From positions 1 through 41,011 of the forward strand of contig CAYNNG010000015.1 of assembly GCA_964398655.1 (NCBI GenBank): a stretch of DNA of 41,011 nucleotides, read 5' to 3'. This document shows, in pieces, positions 32,330 through 40,816 of the stretch (position 1 is the first letter of the stretch; each line of letters starts with the position of its first letter). Source of the DNA: SFFI01 sp964398655 (GTDB lineage Bacteria; Bacillota; Clostridia; Saccharofermentanales; DTU023). A program made the translations under genes and the position numbers. A model generated the notes under the pieces. That model was given only the letters and a program-made list of their open reading frames with translations, was not told the origin of the DNA and ran no database searches.

Positions 32330-33952
32330 CTAGAGTAAGGGAGAAAGAGGCTTAAGGATAAATTCTAAAAACTTATGCCTGAAGGGCCGCTTTTCCCAGC
32401 TGGCCAAGTCAATTTCCCTGCTGTGGGAGATGATCTCCTCCATATCCGCTTCAATATCTTGCAGGACAGGGTTCTGGTAAATATAGACTCCATTTTCAAA
32501 ATTCAAATAGAGGCTGCGGTAGTCCAGGTTAATCGAACCCACCAGGGCCCGTTCTCCATCGGCCAGGAAGGTCTTGGCGTGCAGGAAGCCTGGCTCATAA
32601 AGGAAGATGCGGCAGCCTGCCTTTAGAAGGTGATAGTAGTTAGACTGGCTGACCTTGTAGACCAGCTTTTTATCAGGGATGCCGGGCATGAGGATAAAGA
32701 CCTCCACGCCAGATTGGGCGGCCTGGATGATGCGGTTCACCATGTCGGTTTCCGGCACCAGGTAGGGGGTGCAAATATAGAGCCGCTTTTCCGCAGTGGA
32801 AATCAAGGAGCTGATCAGGTCAGAGGCAGGGTGGTCCTCCCGGCCTAAGGGGCCGTCCCAAAAGGGTACCACCAGGCCAGAGTCCGCGAGAGGAGGCAGG
32901 GGGTTCTTTTGCTGGGGCAAGAAGTGGCTGTAGTCTTCATCTAAGGGATAAATGCCGTCGTGCTCCCACATGAGGAGGAAGTCTGTGGTAATGGAATCAC
33001 AGGCCGGTCCCTCCAGGCGGATGGCTGTATCCTTCCAATAACCAAAGCGTTTGTGAATATTGGCATATTCATCCGCCAGGTTAGTTCCACCCAGCCAGGC
33101 AATCTTGCCGTCGATAATTGCCGCCTTCTGGTGGTTGCGGTAATTGCGGTAGAGGCCGGAAATATAGCGGGCAACGGGGTTAAAGTTAATAATCTTAACC
33201 CCATGTTCCTTGAGCTTAACCATGGTGTTGGAGCAGGCCCGGGCCGTGGTGCCGAAGTCGTCATATAAGAGTCGGATCTCCAGTCCTTCATCTGCTTTTT
33301 CCAAGAGGAGGTCTACGGTCTGCTCCCAGATATAACCGTCAGAAATAATGAAATATTCCAGGAAAATAAAGTCTTTGGCCTGAGCGATATCCTTAAACAT
33401 CTGCTCAAACTGGTCTTCACCCGTGGGAGCATAAGTCATCTTGGTGTCCTTATAGATCGGGAAACCTTTGTTGAGGAGATAGCGCAGCTGGATTTGGCCT
33501 GGCAGGTCCAGGGACTGTGCTGCCAGCTCTTCTTTACTCGCCTCTTCGCTCTTACGCCAGGGAGCCAGGCGGGCCTGGCTTTCCGCAAAGTGCAGGCGCT
33601 GCCGGCCAAAGCGGTTTTCATTCCCCCAGAAGAGGTAAAGGATCAAGCCCAAGGCGGGGAAGAAGAGGATGATCATGATCCAGAAGATGGTATATGAGGT
33701 GCGGTTGACCTTTTGCGAAAGATAGATGGCAAAGACCAGGGCAGCCAGCTGGAGACCGCCTAAGATGTCCAGTCCCAAAGCAGTTAGCCTAAAAGCCGGC
33801 CAGTTCAGGAAGAACAATTCCACCGCGAAGAGGGCAATGGCCACCACCATGCGTAAAAGTCCAGGCAGCTTCAGATTGTAGTTGTAGCCAGGTTTAGAGT
33901 TGATCTGGGCTTTTTCTTCGGGGCTTAAGTTCTTCCAGGAAAAGTCTGACAT
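32330..33952 (-). CDS. cls: Cardiolipin synthase (phospholipase D superfamily)
   Basis: Membrane enzyme making cardiolipin from two phosphatidylglycerols. The 540-residue protein has three hydrophobic N-terminal segments (about residues 32-50, 63-80 and 88-110). Two HKD catalytic motifs follow: HQKAAIIDG at 274 with GGTNLADEY, and HAKTFLADG at 458 with GSINLDYRS. Both are intact and the length fits the ClsA type. GAGGTAC precedes the ATG. It is the last gene of a closely spaced run from eno, and it stands directly at the origin instead of the usual rpmH. No strong terminator is seen before the origin boxes except the hairpin at 32073-32122. Head-on orientation to the predicted right replication fork is notable. 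Confidence 0.95.
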   Translation of the reverse strand: MSDFSWKNLSPEEKAQINSKPGYNYNLKLPGLLRMVVAIALFAVELFFLNWPAFRLTALGLDILGGLQLAALVFAIYLSQKVNRTSYTIFWIMIILFFPALGLILYLFWGNENRFGRQRLHFAESQARLAPWRKSEEASKEELAAQSLDLPGQIQLRYLLNKGFPIYKDTKMTYAPTGEDQFEQMFKDIAQAKDFIFLEYFIISDGYIWEQTVDLLLEKADEGLEIRLLYDDFGTTARACSNTMVKLKEHGVKIINFNPVARYISGLYRNYRNHQKAAIIDGKIAWLGGTNLADEYANIHKRFGYWKDTAIRLEGPACDSITTDFLLMWEHDGIYPLDEDYSHFLPQQKNPLPPLADSGLVVPFWDGPLGREDHPASDLISSLISTAEKRLYICTPYLVPETDMVNRIIQAAQSGVEVFILMPGIPDKKLVYKVSQSNYYHLLKAGCRIFLYEPGFLHAKTFLADGERALVGSINLDYRSLYLNFENGVYIYQNPVLQDIEADMEEIISHSREIDLASWEKRPFRHKFLEFILKPLSPLL

Positions 33953-33992
33953 ATTCGTACCTCGCCTCGTTTCTAAGTTGAGCCTAAAGCTT

Positions 33993-34835
33993 TTAGCTAG
34001 TATAAGCCTTTTGGCACTGAGGGCAGTAACGAGTTCCCCGGCCAGCTACCTGCATTTTCTCAATAGGGGTCCCGCACTTAACGCAGGGCTGGCCCTCTTT
34101 TTGGTAGACCGCCAGAGATAATTGGAAGTGGCCTTTTTGGCCAAAGGAGTTGACATAGTCACGGAAGCTGGTGCCACCTAGGCCAATAGACTCCTGAAGC
34201 AGGCCAGGTACCAAGTCATAGATCTTGCGCAGCTGGTCCTCAGGGATCTCTCCTACGAGGGAGTCAGGCCGTATGCCTGCCCGGAAGAGGACCTCGTCTG
34301 CGTAGATATTGCCCAGACCGGCGACCACCTTCTGGTCTAAAATTGCGCCCTTAATGGTCGACCTTGACCGGCGGCGTAGCTTGGCCAGAAAGTCTGCCCA
34401 GTCCCAGTCCTCGCCCACCGCGTCTGGCCCCAGGCTGGCGAAACCCGCGTCCCGCCAGGTCTCACCCAGGGGGAAAATCGAAATCCGGCCAAAGCGCCGG
34501 ATATCGTCAAAAAGCAGGCGGGACCCGTCCGAAAAGGCAAAGCGGGCCCGGAGGTGGGGCGCCAGGCTCTGGTCGCAGGCCGGATCCGAGTCCGGCCCTT
34601 CAAAAAGGAGCTTCCCTGTCATGCGCAGGTGGACCATGATGGTCGCCTGGTCAAAGTTGAGGAGGAGGTACTTGCCCTTGCGGTCTAGCTTCTGGAGGGT
34701 CTGTCCGCAGGGGTCCAGGTTCTCGGGGTTGACCAGGACCTCCGGGGTATAGCTTTCTAAACTGCACAGTTGTTTGTGCAGGATCAGGTCTTCTAAATTA
34801 CGACGAATAGATTCAACTTCAGGTAATTCAGGCAT
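33993..34835 (-). CDS. mutM: Formamidopyrimidine-DNA glycosylase
   Basis: Base-excision repair enzyme that removes 8-oxoguanine and formamidopyrimidines. The 280-residue protein starts PELPEVESIRRNL, with the catalytic N-terminal proline and glutamate. It has the conserved Lys55 in RKGKYLLL, the H2TH region with GLGNIYADEVLFRAGI, and a C-terminal four-cysteine zinc finger (CVKCGTPI, then RYCPQC). All key residues are present. It begins three bases after the nadE stop, so the two are translationally linked, and cls follows 40 bp on. Confidence 0.96.
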   Translation of the reverse strand: MPELPEVESIRRNLEDLILHKQLCSLESYTPEVLVNPENLDPCGQTLQKLDRKGKYLLLNFDQATIMVHLRMTGKLLFEGPDSDPACDQSLAPHLRARFAFSDGSRLLFDDIRRFGRISIFPLGETWRDAGFASLGPDAVGEDWDWADFLAKLRRRSRSTIKGAILDQKVVAGLGNIYADEVLFRAGIRPDSLVGEIPEDQLRKIYDLVPGLLQESIGLGGTSFRDYVNSFGQKGHFQLSLAVYQKEGQPCVKCGTPIEKMQVAGRGTRYCPQCQKAYTS

Positions 34836-34838
34836 GGT

Positions 34839-36776
34839 TTATTGTTCTCTCAAGTACTGGCTCCAGACCTCGCTAGGTAAGTCGGAGGGCAGATAAAAGC
34901 CCTCGCGGGGCGAGAGGGAAACTAGGCCCAGGCTGGCCCCATCGGGCGAGGCGGAGCGTTTGAATTGGTTTTGACTAAAGCGGCGGAGGAAGGTGGCCAG
35001 GCTGGTCTTGATGAGGTCTGGCTCATAGCGGTCCTGGAAGACCAAGAGGGCCAGGTCCAGGATTTTTTGGGGGCTGGCGTGCCGCTTCACCAGCTGCCAG
35101 AGGAAAAAGTCGTGCAGCTCATAGGGGCCCAGGATGGCCTCCGTCTTTTGGCTGAAGGCATGTTCCTCCAAAGGCAGGAGTTCCGGGCTCACCGGGGTAG
35201 CAATGATATCAAAAATAATCTCCGCCAGGTGGGCCTGGTATTTGGCAAAGTGCTCAGCCTCATACTGGCAGAGAGCTCTGACCAGGGTCTTGGGCACACT
35301 GATATTCACGTTATACATGGACATCTGGTCCCCGTTATAGGTACACCAGCCCAGGGCGGCTTCAGACAGGTCGCCGGTGCCAATGACCAGGCCGCCGATC
35401 TGGTTGGATAGGTCCATGAGAATCTGCGTGCGCTCCCTGGCCTGGGCATTTTCATAGGTAGCATCAAAGACTTGGCCGGAGTGGCCCAGGTCGGCCAAGT
35501 GCTGGTCTACTGCCTGGTGAATGGGGATTTCCCGGTAGGAAGCCCCCAGACTTTCTGCCAAGTCGCGGGCATTATTTTTCGTACGGTCGTGTGACCCCGG
35601 TCCCGGCATAGACACTGCGACAATATCGGTTAAGGGCCGGTTTTGGGCTAAGAGGGCCCGACGGCAAATGAGCAGGGCCAGGCAGGAGTCCAGGCCGCCG
35701 GAGAGGCCCAGGATAAGCTTCGCCTGGGGCAGCTGGTCCAGACGGCGGCGCAGGCCTGCGGTCAGGAGGTCAAAAGCCTCGGCATAGTAGGCAGGAGCCG
35801 CGCTTTCCCCCGGGATAAAGGGGTCAGCCTGCAGGGGCCGGTGCAGGGACTTGCGGTCAGGCCGGTTAGCTAACTTACTCTGCAGGTTTAAGGGGATATA
35901 GGGTCTGCCGTCTGACTCCAGGCCGCGCAGGGCGGCTTCCTGGGCCAGATAGTCTAGGTCTATATCTACGAGGAGGGGATCCCGGTTAAAGAGGCCGGAT
36001 ACCCCTAAGATTTCTCCGTTTTCAGCCACCAGCCGGCTGCCGGAGAAGGTCCCATCTGTGGAGGACTCGCCATAGGCCGGGCTGATAGAGGCCAGGCCCG
36101 CGGCCGCGGCCTGGCTGAGGGTATGAATTTGCGCCTGTCTTTGCCCGCCCTGGCCCAGGGTTTCTTTAGCCAGATTAAAGATCAGTCCGAGTTTACCTTG
36201 GGCTTGGTCCAGGAAGCTGGCTAAGGCCTCTAGGGGCTTCTGATTTAAATCTGCTGACAGGCAAAAGGCCTTGTGAGGCTGGTCCGCCAGGCAAAAAACG
36301 CTGGAGGAGGGCAGGAAGGGCACGCTTTGGCCGGAAGGTAAGCACACACTGGCTCCCTGCGGGGGTTCTTGGGCCGCAAACGGGGCCAGGTATTTCTGAC
36401 TGGCCGCATCCTTAACTGCTTGAACCGGCAGGGCCACCAGGGCCTGGACCGCGCCGTCTCTGATTAAGGCGGCAGCCAGGTAAAAAGCACCCTGGTAAGC
36501 CAGGGGCAGGGAGCTGATGATTACAGGATATTTTCCTCGGCTTTCCGCGGCCAGGTCAGCCAGCTGGCCGGCCGCTTCCTCCAGGACCTGCCTGTGCAAA
36601 AGGCCAGGCCCCAGGCTCAAGCCCGTGAGGGAGAGGGCGGGAAAGACAATTACATCCGGATCCTCCGCCCAGAGGGCCCGTAAGGCCCGGATCTGACGGC
36701 TTTTATTGGTGACAGGCTGGCCTAGGGCCAGGTCGGGGCTGGCGAGGGCCAACCGTAGAAAGTCATGAGAAAACAT
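34839..36776 (-). CDS. nadE: NAD+ synthetase, glutamine-dependent architecture, with degenerate glutaminase domain
   Basis: Last step of NAD synthesis: amidates nicotinate adenine dinucleotide. The 645-residue protein has the two-domain layout of glutamine-dependent enzymes. The C-terminal synthetase is intact: P-loop LGLSGGLDSCLALLI with SGGLDS at 359-364, SMPGPGSHDRTKNNA, and GTGDLSEAALGWCTYNGDQ. The N-terminal nitrilase-like domain is altered at all three catalytic sites. FPALSLTG has Ala47 instead of Glu. The usual PKxxLP segment reads VALPVQAV, without the Lys (about residue 116). The usual ICEDLW reads CLSADL, with Ser174 where the nucleophile Cys is expected. The enzyme may use free ammonia. 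The start fits relatives although its ribosome-binding site is weak. Confidence 0.9.
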   Translation of the reverse strand: MFSHDFLRLALASPDLALGQPVTNKSRQIRALRALWAEDPDVIVFPALSLTGLSLGPGLLHRQVLEEAAGQLADLAAESRGKYPVIISSLPLAYQGAFYLAAALIRDGAVQALVALPVQAVKDAASQKYLAPFAAQEPPQGASVCLPSGQSVPFLPSSSVFCLADQPHKAFCLSADLNQKPLEALASFLDQAQGKLGLIFNLAKETLGQGGQRQAQIHTLSQAAAAGLASISPAYGESSTDGTFSGSRLVAENGEILGVSGLFNRDPLLVDIDLDYLAQEAALRGLESDGRPYIPLNLQSKLANRPDRKSLHRPLQADPFIPGESAAPAYYAEAFDLLTAGLRRRLDQLPQAKLILGLSGGLDSCLALLICRRALLAQNRPLTDIVAVSMPGPGSHDRTKNNARDLAESLGASYREIPIHQAVDQHLADLGHSGQVFDATYENAQARERTQILMDLSNQIGGLVIGTGDLSEAALGWCTYNGDQMSMYNVNISVPKTLVRALCQYEAEHFAKYQAHLAEIIFDIIATPVSPELLPLEEHAFSQKTEAILGPYELHDFFLWQLVKRHASPQKILDLALLVFQDRYEPDLIKTSLATFLRRFSQNQFKRSASPDGASLGLVSLSPREGFYLPSDLPSEVWSQYLREQ

Positions 36777-36800
36777 CAGCTATACTCTTTTCTTATTGCT

Positions 36801-38066
36801 TTACTGCTTATTTTCTGCCTTCGCAGGTTTCATGATCCTGAAAATTTCTTTGAAGCCCGGCACCTTGCCGTAGGTCAGGGTCCCGCGGCGGTAGAGCCGG
36901 CCGGCCATCAGGCTGCAGGCCACAATCGTCAGGCTGTGGATAACCAGGGCCAGCAGGATCTGCCACACAGGCAAACCCAGCATGGAGTAGCGGACAAAGA
37001 AGGGCAGGGGCCCGATAAAGGGGATAAAGGACACTATGGCCACCCAGGTTTTTTCCGGAGTAAAGGTGCCCACCACGGCCAAGAGGAAGATCACGACAAT
37101 CAGCATGGTTAAGGGGGCAATAACCTGGTTAACTTCCTCCGAGCGTGAAACCAGAGAGCCTAAACCCGCAAAGAGGTAGGCCAGGCAGAGATAGCTCAAG
37201 ATGAAGGTAATTACGGCCATGACAAAGACGTGGGCCGGCATGTTGAGGGCCACATCAAAAAAGCTGCCCGCTTCATAGCTGCCCTGGTTGATTTTATAGA
37301 AAACCAGGTAGACCACGCCGAAGATGACCATGGAGAAAAGACCGGCCAGGCCGGTGCCTAAGACCTTGCCATCCACCAGCTGACGGGGCTTAGCAGAGGT
37401 AATCAAAAGCTCCATGGTGCGCGAACCCTTCTCATACGCTACCGAGACTGCGGTCATCTGCCCATAGGCCAGGATTACCATGTAGAGGACAAAGACCAGG
37501 ATATAGGTATACATGTGGGTCTGTTCCTGGCTCATCCCGGATTCCACAGAGCGGTCCAGGGTTTCCAGCTGGGGACCCGTGACCAGCTTAGCTGCAGCGG
37601 CGGGCTCTAAGCCCTGGTCTTCCAGGGCCTGTACTTGCACCTGGTCTTTGACCGCGTAAAAGAGCTCCTCTTCCGGATGCTCTGAGAAGGGTTGGCGGTC
37701 GGTCAGCCACTGGAAGTTTTCAGAACTTTCCAGACGGAGAACCCCAAAGAGATTTTCCTGGTCGATGGCCTTAAAAATCTCCTTCTGGCCCTGCCAGTGG
37801 CCTTCCTGCAGTTTGTATTGAGGAATAGAGGCCTGGACCAGGTCCAGATCTAAGCTGTAATCTGTGTCGTTAACCAGGCCGATGCTGCCCTTGACCTCCG
37901 TGCTCTCCTTTTTGAAGAGGGCCGAGAGGCTGGGGAAGGAAAGGAATATGATCAGCAGCAAGCTGGTGATGATGAGTGAAACCTGAAAGGACTTACTGGT
38001 AACCAGGCTCCGGAATTCAAAACGCGTGACCACCCAAGTGGGATTGCTTTTTTTCTGTTCGTGCAT
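36801..38066 (-). CDS. ABC-2 type transporter permease (NatB-like)
   Basis: Membrane half of an exporter with the ATPase encoded 13 bp upstream. The 421-residue protein has one membrane span near residues 28-48, a soluble extracytoplasmic region of about 130 residues, then five or six spans in the C-terminal half. The family motif EKGSRTMELLITSAKPRQL precedes the second span group. This matches the NatB/YhaP type of ABC2 permeases. NatAB exports sodium in B. subtilis, but related pairs export other substrates, so the substrate is not assigned. nadE begins 24 bp after its stop. Confidence 0.88.
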   Translation of the reverse strand: MHEQKKSNPTWVVTRFEFRSLVTSKSFQVSLIITSLLLIIFLSFPSLSALFKKESTEVKGSIGLVNDTDYSLDLDLVQASIPQYKLQEGHWQGQKEIFKAIDQENLFGVLRLESSENFQWLTDRQPFSEHPEEELFYAVKDQVQVQALEDQGLEPAAAAKLVTGPQLETLDRSVESGMSQEQTHMYTYILVFVLYMVILAYGQMTAVSVAYEKGSRTMELLITSAKPRQLVDGKVLGTGLAGLFSMVIFGVVYLVFYKINQGSYEAGSFFDVALNMPAHVFVMAVITFILSYLCLAYLFAGLGSLVSRSEEVNQVIAPLTMLIVVIFLLAVVGTFTPEKTWVAIVSFIPFIGPLPFFVRYSMLGLPVWQILLALVIHSLTIVACSLMAGRLYRRGTLTYGKVPGFKEIFRIMKPAKAENKQ

Positions 38067-38079
38067 AGGAGTCTCCTTT

Positions 38080-39102
38080 CTAGGCTTCAGCCTGAGACCC
38101 GGCAGAGGATGCAGTCTGGCCTGCGCCGGGTCCGGCGGTTTCGCCTTCTGCCACCTCCAGGGCCTGACCGCCCGTGTACTGGATGAAGATTTCTTCCAGT
38201 GTAGGTTCTACGACTTGGAACTTATCTACCTGGTAGGGGCTGGCCGCCAGGTCACGGAAGAGCCGGTCGGCCTGGTCGGGGGCGGTGAGCTGGACCAGGA
38301 GATTTTCCTTGCCCAGGCTTAATTCCCGAATACCCGCCTGGACCTGTCCCTGGGCTTGAGCAGCCTGGATAACTTCCCTGGCCTCTTCCGGGCTGAGGAA
38401 GTGGTTGTCCTGGCGGAGTTCCAGGGCCAGCTTAGACCGGTCTGCCTGGCGGCGGATATCCCGGATCGAGCCTTGGAGGCGGATTTTCCCCTCATACAAG
38501 AGGGCCATATCCCGGCAAATGCTTTCCACATAGGACATCTGGTGGGAAGAGAAGAAGACCACCTTGCCCAGGTTTACTTGTTCCAGGATCACGTCCTTCA
38601 GGAGCTGGGCGTTGACGGGGTCTAAGCCAGAAAAAGGCTCGTCAAAAATAATCAGGTCGGGCTCGTTCAAAAGGGCCACAGCCAGCTGGATCTTCTGCTG
38701 GTTGCCCTTGGACAGGGTCTCCAGCTTGTCCTTGGCGTGGCCGGCCATGCCAAAGCGGTCCAGCCACTTTAAGGCCTGGCTCTTGGCCTGCTTATAGGGC
38801 ATGCCGCGCAGTTCCGCGATATAGACTACCTGGCGCAGGATGGGCTCTTTTTCGTATAAGCCCCTTTCTTCCGGCAGGTAGGCTACCCGGATCTGGGCCT
38901 CGCTCAAGGGCTTATCATTCCAAAAGAGCTGACCCTGGTCGGCTTTGAAAACATCCATGATGATGCGGATGGTGGTGGTTTTACCGGCCCCGTTCCGGCC
39001 TAAGAGGGCAAAGGCCTGGCCGGAATGGGCCTCAAAAGAAAGTCCTTTGAGGACGTGGTTATCCCCAAAGGACTTGTGCAAGTTTTCTACTCGTAACTTC
39101 AT
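38080..39102 (-). CDS. ABC transporter ATP-binding protein (NatA-like)
   Basis: ATPase for the NatB-like permease. The 340-residue protein has Walker A GRNGAGKTT, a Q-loop region at VAYLPEERGLYEKEP, signature LSKGNQQKIQLAVAL, Walker B LIIFDEPFSGLDPVN and switch histidine FFSSHQMSYVE. The LPEERGLY and SKGNQQK forms are characteristic of the NatA/YhaQ group. The C-terminal domain includes a region often involved in contact with the permease, ending in a Gly/Ala/Ser-rich tail. It starts 21 bp after the eno stop with only a weak GAAAG site, so it probably depends on eno transcription. Confidence 0.93.
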   Translation of the reverse strand: MKLRVENLHKSFGDNHVLKGLSFEAHSGQAFALLGRNGAGKTTTIRIIMDVFKADQGQLFWNDKPLSEAQIRVAYLPEERGLYEKEPILRQVVYIAELRGMPYKQAKSQALKWLDRFGMAGHAKDKLETLSKGNQQKIQLAVALLNEPDLIIFDEPFSGLDPVNAQLLKDVILEQVNLGKVVFFSSHQMSYVESICRDMALLYEGKIRLQGSIRDIRRQADRSKLALELRQDNHFLSPEEAREVIQAAQAQGQVQAGIRELSLGKENLLVQLTAPDQADRLFRDLAASPYQVDKFQVVEPTLEEIFIQYTGGQALEVAEGETAGPGAGQTASSAGSQAEA

Positions 39103-39123
39103 TAATCTTTCAATAATTATTAA

Positions 39124-40455
39124 TTATTCGATAGTGGCCAGGAGGTCGTTTTTCACACGGAAGGCGGATTTACCAGCATAGCGGGCAGATTCGCCTAAGC
39201 TTTCCTCAATGCGCAGGAGTTGGTTGTACTTGGCTACCCGGTCAGAGCGGCAGGGGGCGCCAGTCTTGATCTGGCCAGCGTTTACGGCCACGGCCAGGTC
39301 GGCGATGGAGGAGTCCTCGGTTTCGCCAGAGCGGTGAGAAATGACAGCGGTCCAGCCGTTGCGTTGGGTCATCTCAATGGCCTGCAGGGATTCGGTAATG
39401 GAACCGATCTGGTTGATCTTGATCAGTACGGCGTTGGCGGAGTCTTCCTTGATACCGCGGGCAATGCGCTCGGTGTTGGTAACAAAGAGGTCGTCACCTA
39501 CCAGCTGGACCTTGTTGCCCAGGCGTTGGTGCAGCTTCTGCCAGCCTTCCCAGTCTTCTTCAGCCAAACCATCTTCCAGAGAGATAATGGGGTATTTCTC
39601 GGTCCAGTCGGCCCAGAAGTCAATCATCTCGTCAGTGGTGAAGAACTTACCGGTCTTCCAGAAGAGGTAGCCTTCCTTGCCTTGCTTCTTGGCTTCTTCG
39701 TACATTTCGGTGGAGGCGGGGTCCAGAGCAATGAAGATATCCTTGCCGGGGGTGTAGCCGGCTTCTTCAATGGCCCGGATGATGTATTTAACGGCGTCCT
39801 CATCCTCCTTGAGGTTGGGGGCGAAACCACCCTCGTCACCTACGGTGGTGCCATAACCGTCTGCTTTGAGCAACTTGGCCAGGGTGTGGTAAATTTCAGA
39901 ACACCAGCGCAGGGCTTCCTGGAAGGAGTCAGCGCCCACAGGCATGATCATGAATTCCTGAGCGGAAATGGAGTTAGCGGCATGCTTGCCACCGTTCACG
40001 ATGTTCATCATGGGGACAGGCAGGATATGACCGTTAATGCCGCCAATATATTGGTAGAGGCTGAGGTCCAGCGCAGCGGCTGCGGCGCGGGCGGCGGCCA
40101 GGGAAACGGCCAGGATAGCGTTAGCGCCCAGTTTGGCCTTATTGGGGGTCCCGTCTAATTCCAGCATGGTCAGGTCCAGTTCTTCCTGCTCAAATACATT
40201 CATGCCGATCAGTTCGGGAGCAATAATCTCATTGACGTTTTCTACAGCGTTGAGTACCCCCTTGCCCAGATAGCGGCCTTTGTCTCCGTCTCTGAGTTCT
40301 ACAGCCTCAAAGGAGCCGGTGGATGCTCCAGAGGGTACAGCGGCACGGCCATAGGTGCCATCTTCCAAGAGCAGGTCTACCTCAACCGTGGGGTTGCCGC
40401 GGGAGTCCAAAATCTCGCGAGCATAAATATCTTCGATCAGTAATTGGTTAATCAT
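39124..40455 (-). CDS. eno: Enolase
   Basis: Glycolytic enzyme converting 2-phosphoglycerate to phosphoenolpyruvate. The 443-residue protein has the N-terminal AREILDSRGNPTVEVDLLL, the loop PSGASTGSFEAVELRD, the metal-binding region (IALDPAST, SLEDGLAEED, LVGDDLFVTN), the catalytic LIKINQIGS lysine and the signature SHRSGETEDSSIADLAVA. GGAGGTC precedes the ATG. It heads a leftward run of six closely spaced genes and has its own candidate promoter about 90 bp upstream. Confidence 0.97.
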   Translation of the reverse strand: MINQLLIEDIYAREILDSRGNPTVEVDLLLEDGTYGRAAVPSGASTGSFEAVELRDGDKGRYLGKGVLNAVENVNEIIAPELIGMNVFEQEELDLTMLELDGTPNKAKLGANAILAVSLAAARAAAAALDLSLYQYIGGINGHILPVPMMNIVNGGKHAANSISAQEFMIMPVGADSFQEALRWCSEIYHTLAKLLKADGYGTTVGDEGGFAPNLKEDEDAVKYIIRAIEEAGYTPGKDIFIALDPASTEMYEEAKKQGKEGYLFWKTGKFFTTDEMIDFWADWTEKYPIISLEDGLAEEDWEGWQKLHQRLGNKVQLVGDDLFVTNTERIARGIKEDSANAVLIKINQIGSITESLQAIEMTQRNGWTAVISHRSGETEDSSIADLAVAVNAGQIKTGAPCRSDRVAKYNQLLRIEESLGESARYAGKSAFRVKNDLLATIE

Positions 40456-40520
40456 GTGCGACCTCCATTTTTCTTCTAGTTAGCTTAGTTAGCTGCTTTT
40501 CTGTATTTCGTAATTAGGGC

Positions 40521-40551
40521 GCAGTCCTAGACTGCATCACTCATCATTATA
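40521..40551 (-). promoter_or_regulatory. eno promoter -10 and leader hairpin
   Basis: A perfect TATAAT on the minus strand at 40546-40551. Just downstream is a 6-bp perfect stem GCAGTC-CTA-GACTGC (40521-40535), which would fall at the very 5' end of the transcript. The -35 is not recognisable. Confidence 0.5.
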
Positions 40552-40611
40552 ACGGGAATTTAAGATAAAATGCTAAATTAGGGTAAAGTTATGGCCGCTC
40601 TAGGCGAAAAA

Positions 40612-40665
40612 AGCAAATTCCACGCCCAAAGCAAATCCCACGTCCAAAGCAAATCCCACGCCCCA
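40612..40665. repeat. 18-bp tandem repeat, three units
   Basis: AGCAAATTCCACGCCCAA, AGCAAATCCCACGTCCAA and AGCAAATCCCACGCCCCA are contiguous at 40612, 40630 and 40648. Non-coding spacer upstream of eno. The stretch 40456-41011 holds no convincing gene. Confidence 0.92.
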
Positions 40666-40759
40666 TGGGGCATAGTGAAAATTATATGTAACCTACAAAG
40701 AACGTATTAGTGGGCCAGCACGTGAATCTCATTACCTTTGCTATCAGGGGAAAAGGAGT

Positions 40760-40811
40760 GACGCCCGCAGGCGTCCAAAATTTTGTCCGCACTCCCGACG
40801 TCTTCAGACGT
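40760..40811. repeat. Two related GC hairpins flanking a CAAAATTTTG palindrome
   Basis: GACGCC-CGCA-GGCGTC (40760-40775) and ACGTC-TTCA-GACGT (40798-40811) have the same layout with a paired base change in the stem. Between them is the 10-bp palindrome CAAAATTTTG (40776-40785). They abut dispersed repeat copy B. Confidence 0.75.
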
Positions 40812-40816
40812 GCAAA

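Noticed and set aside
39220..40158. Long plus-strand open frame opposite enolase (312 codons)
   Set aside because: It is antisense to a perfectly conserved enolase, and its composition follows the enolase codon pattern.
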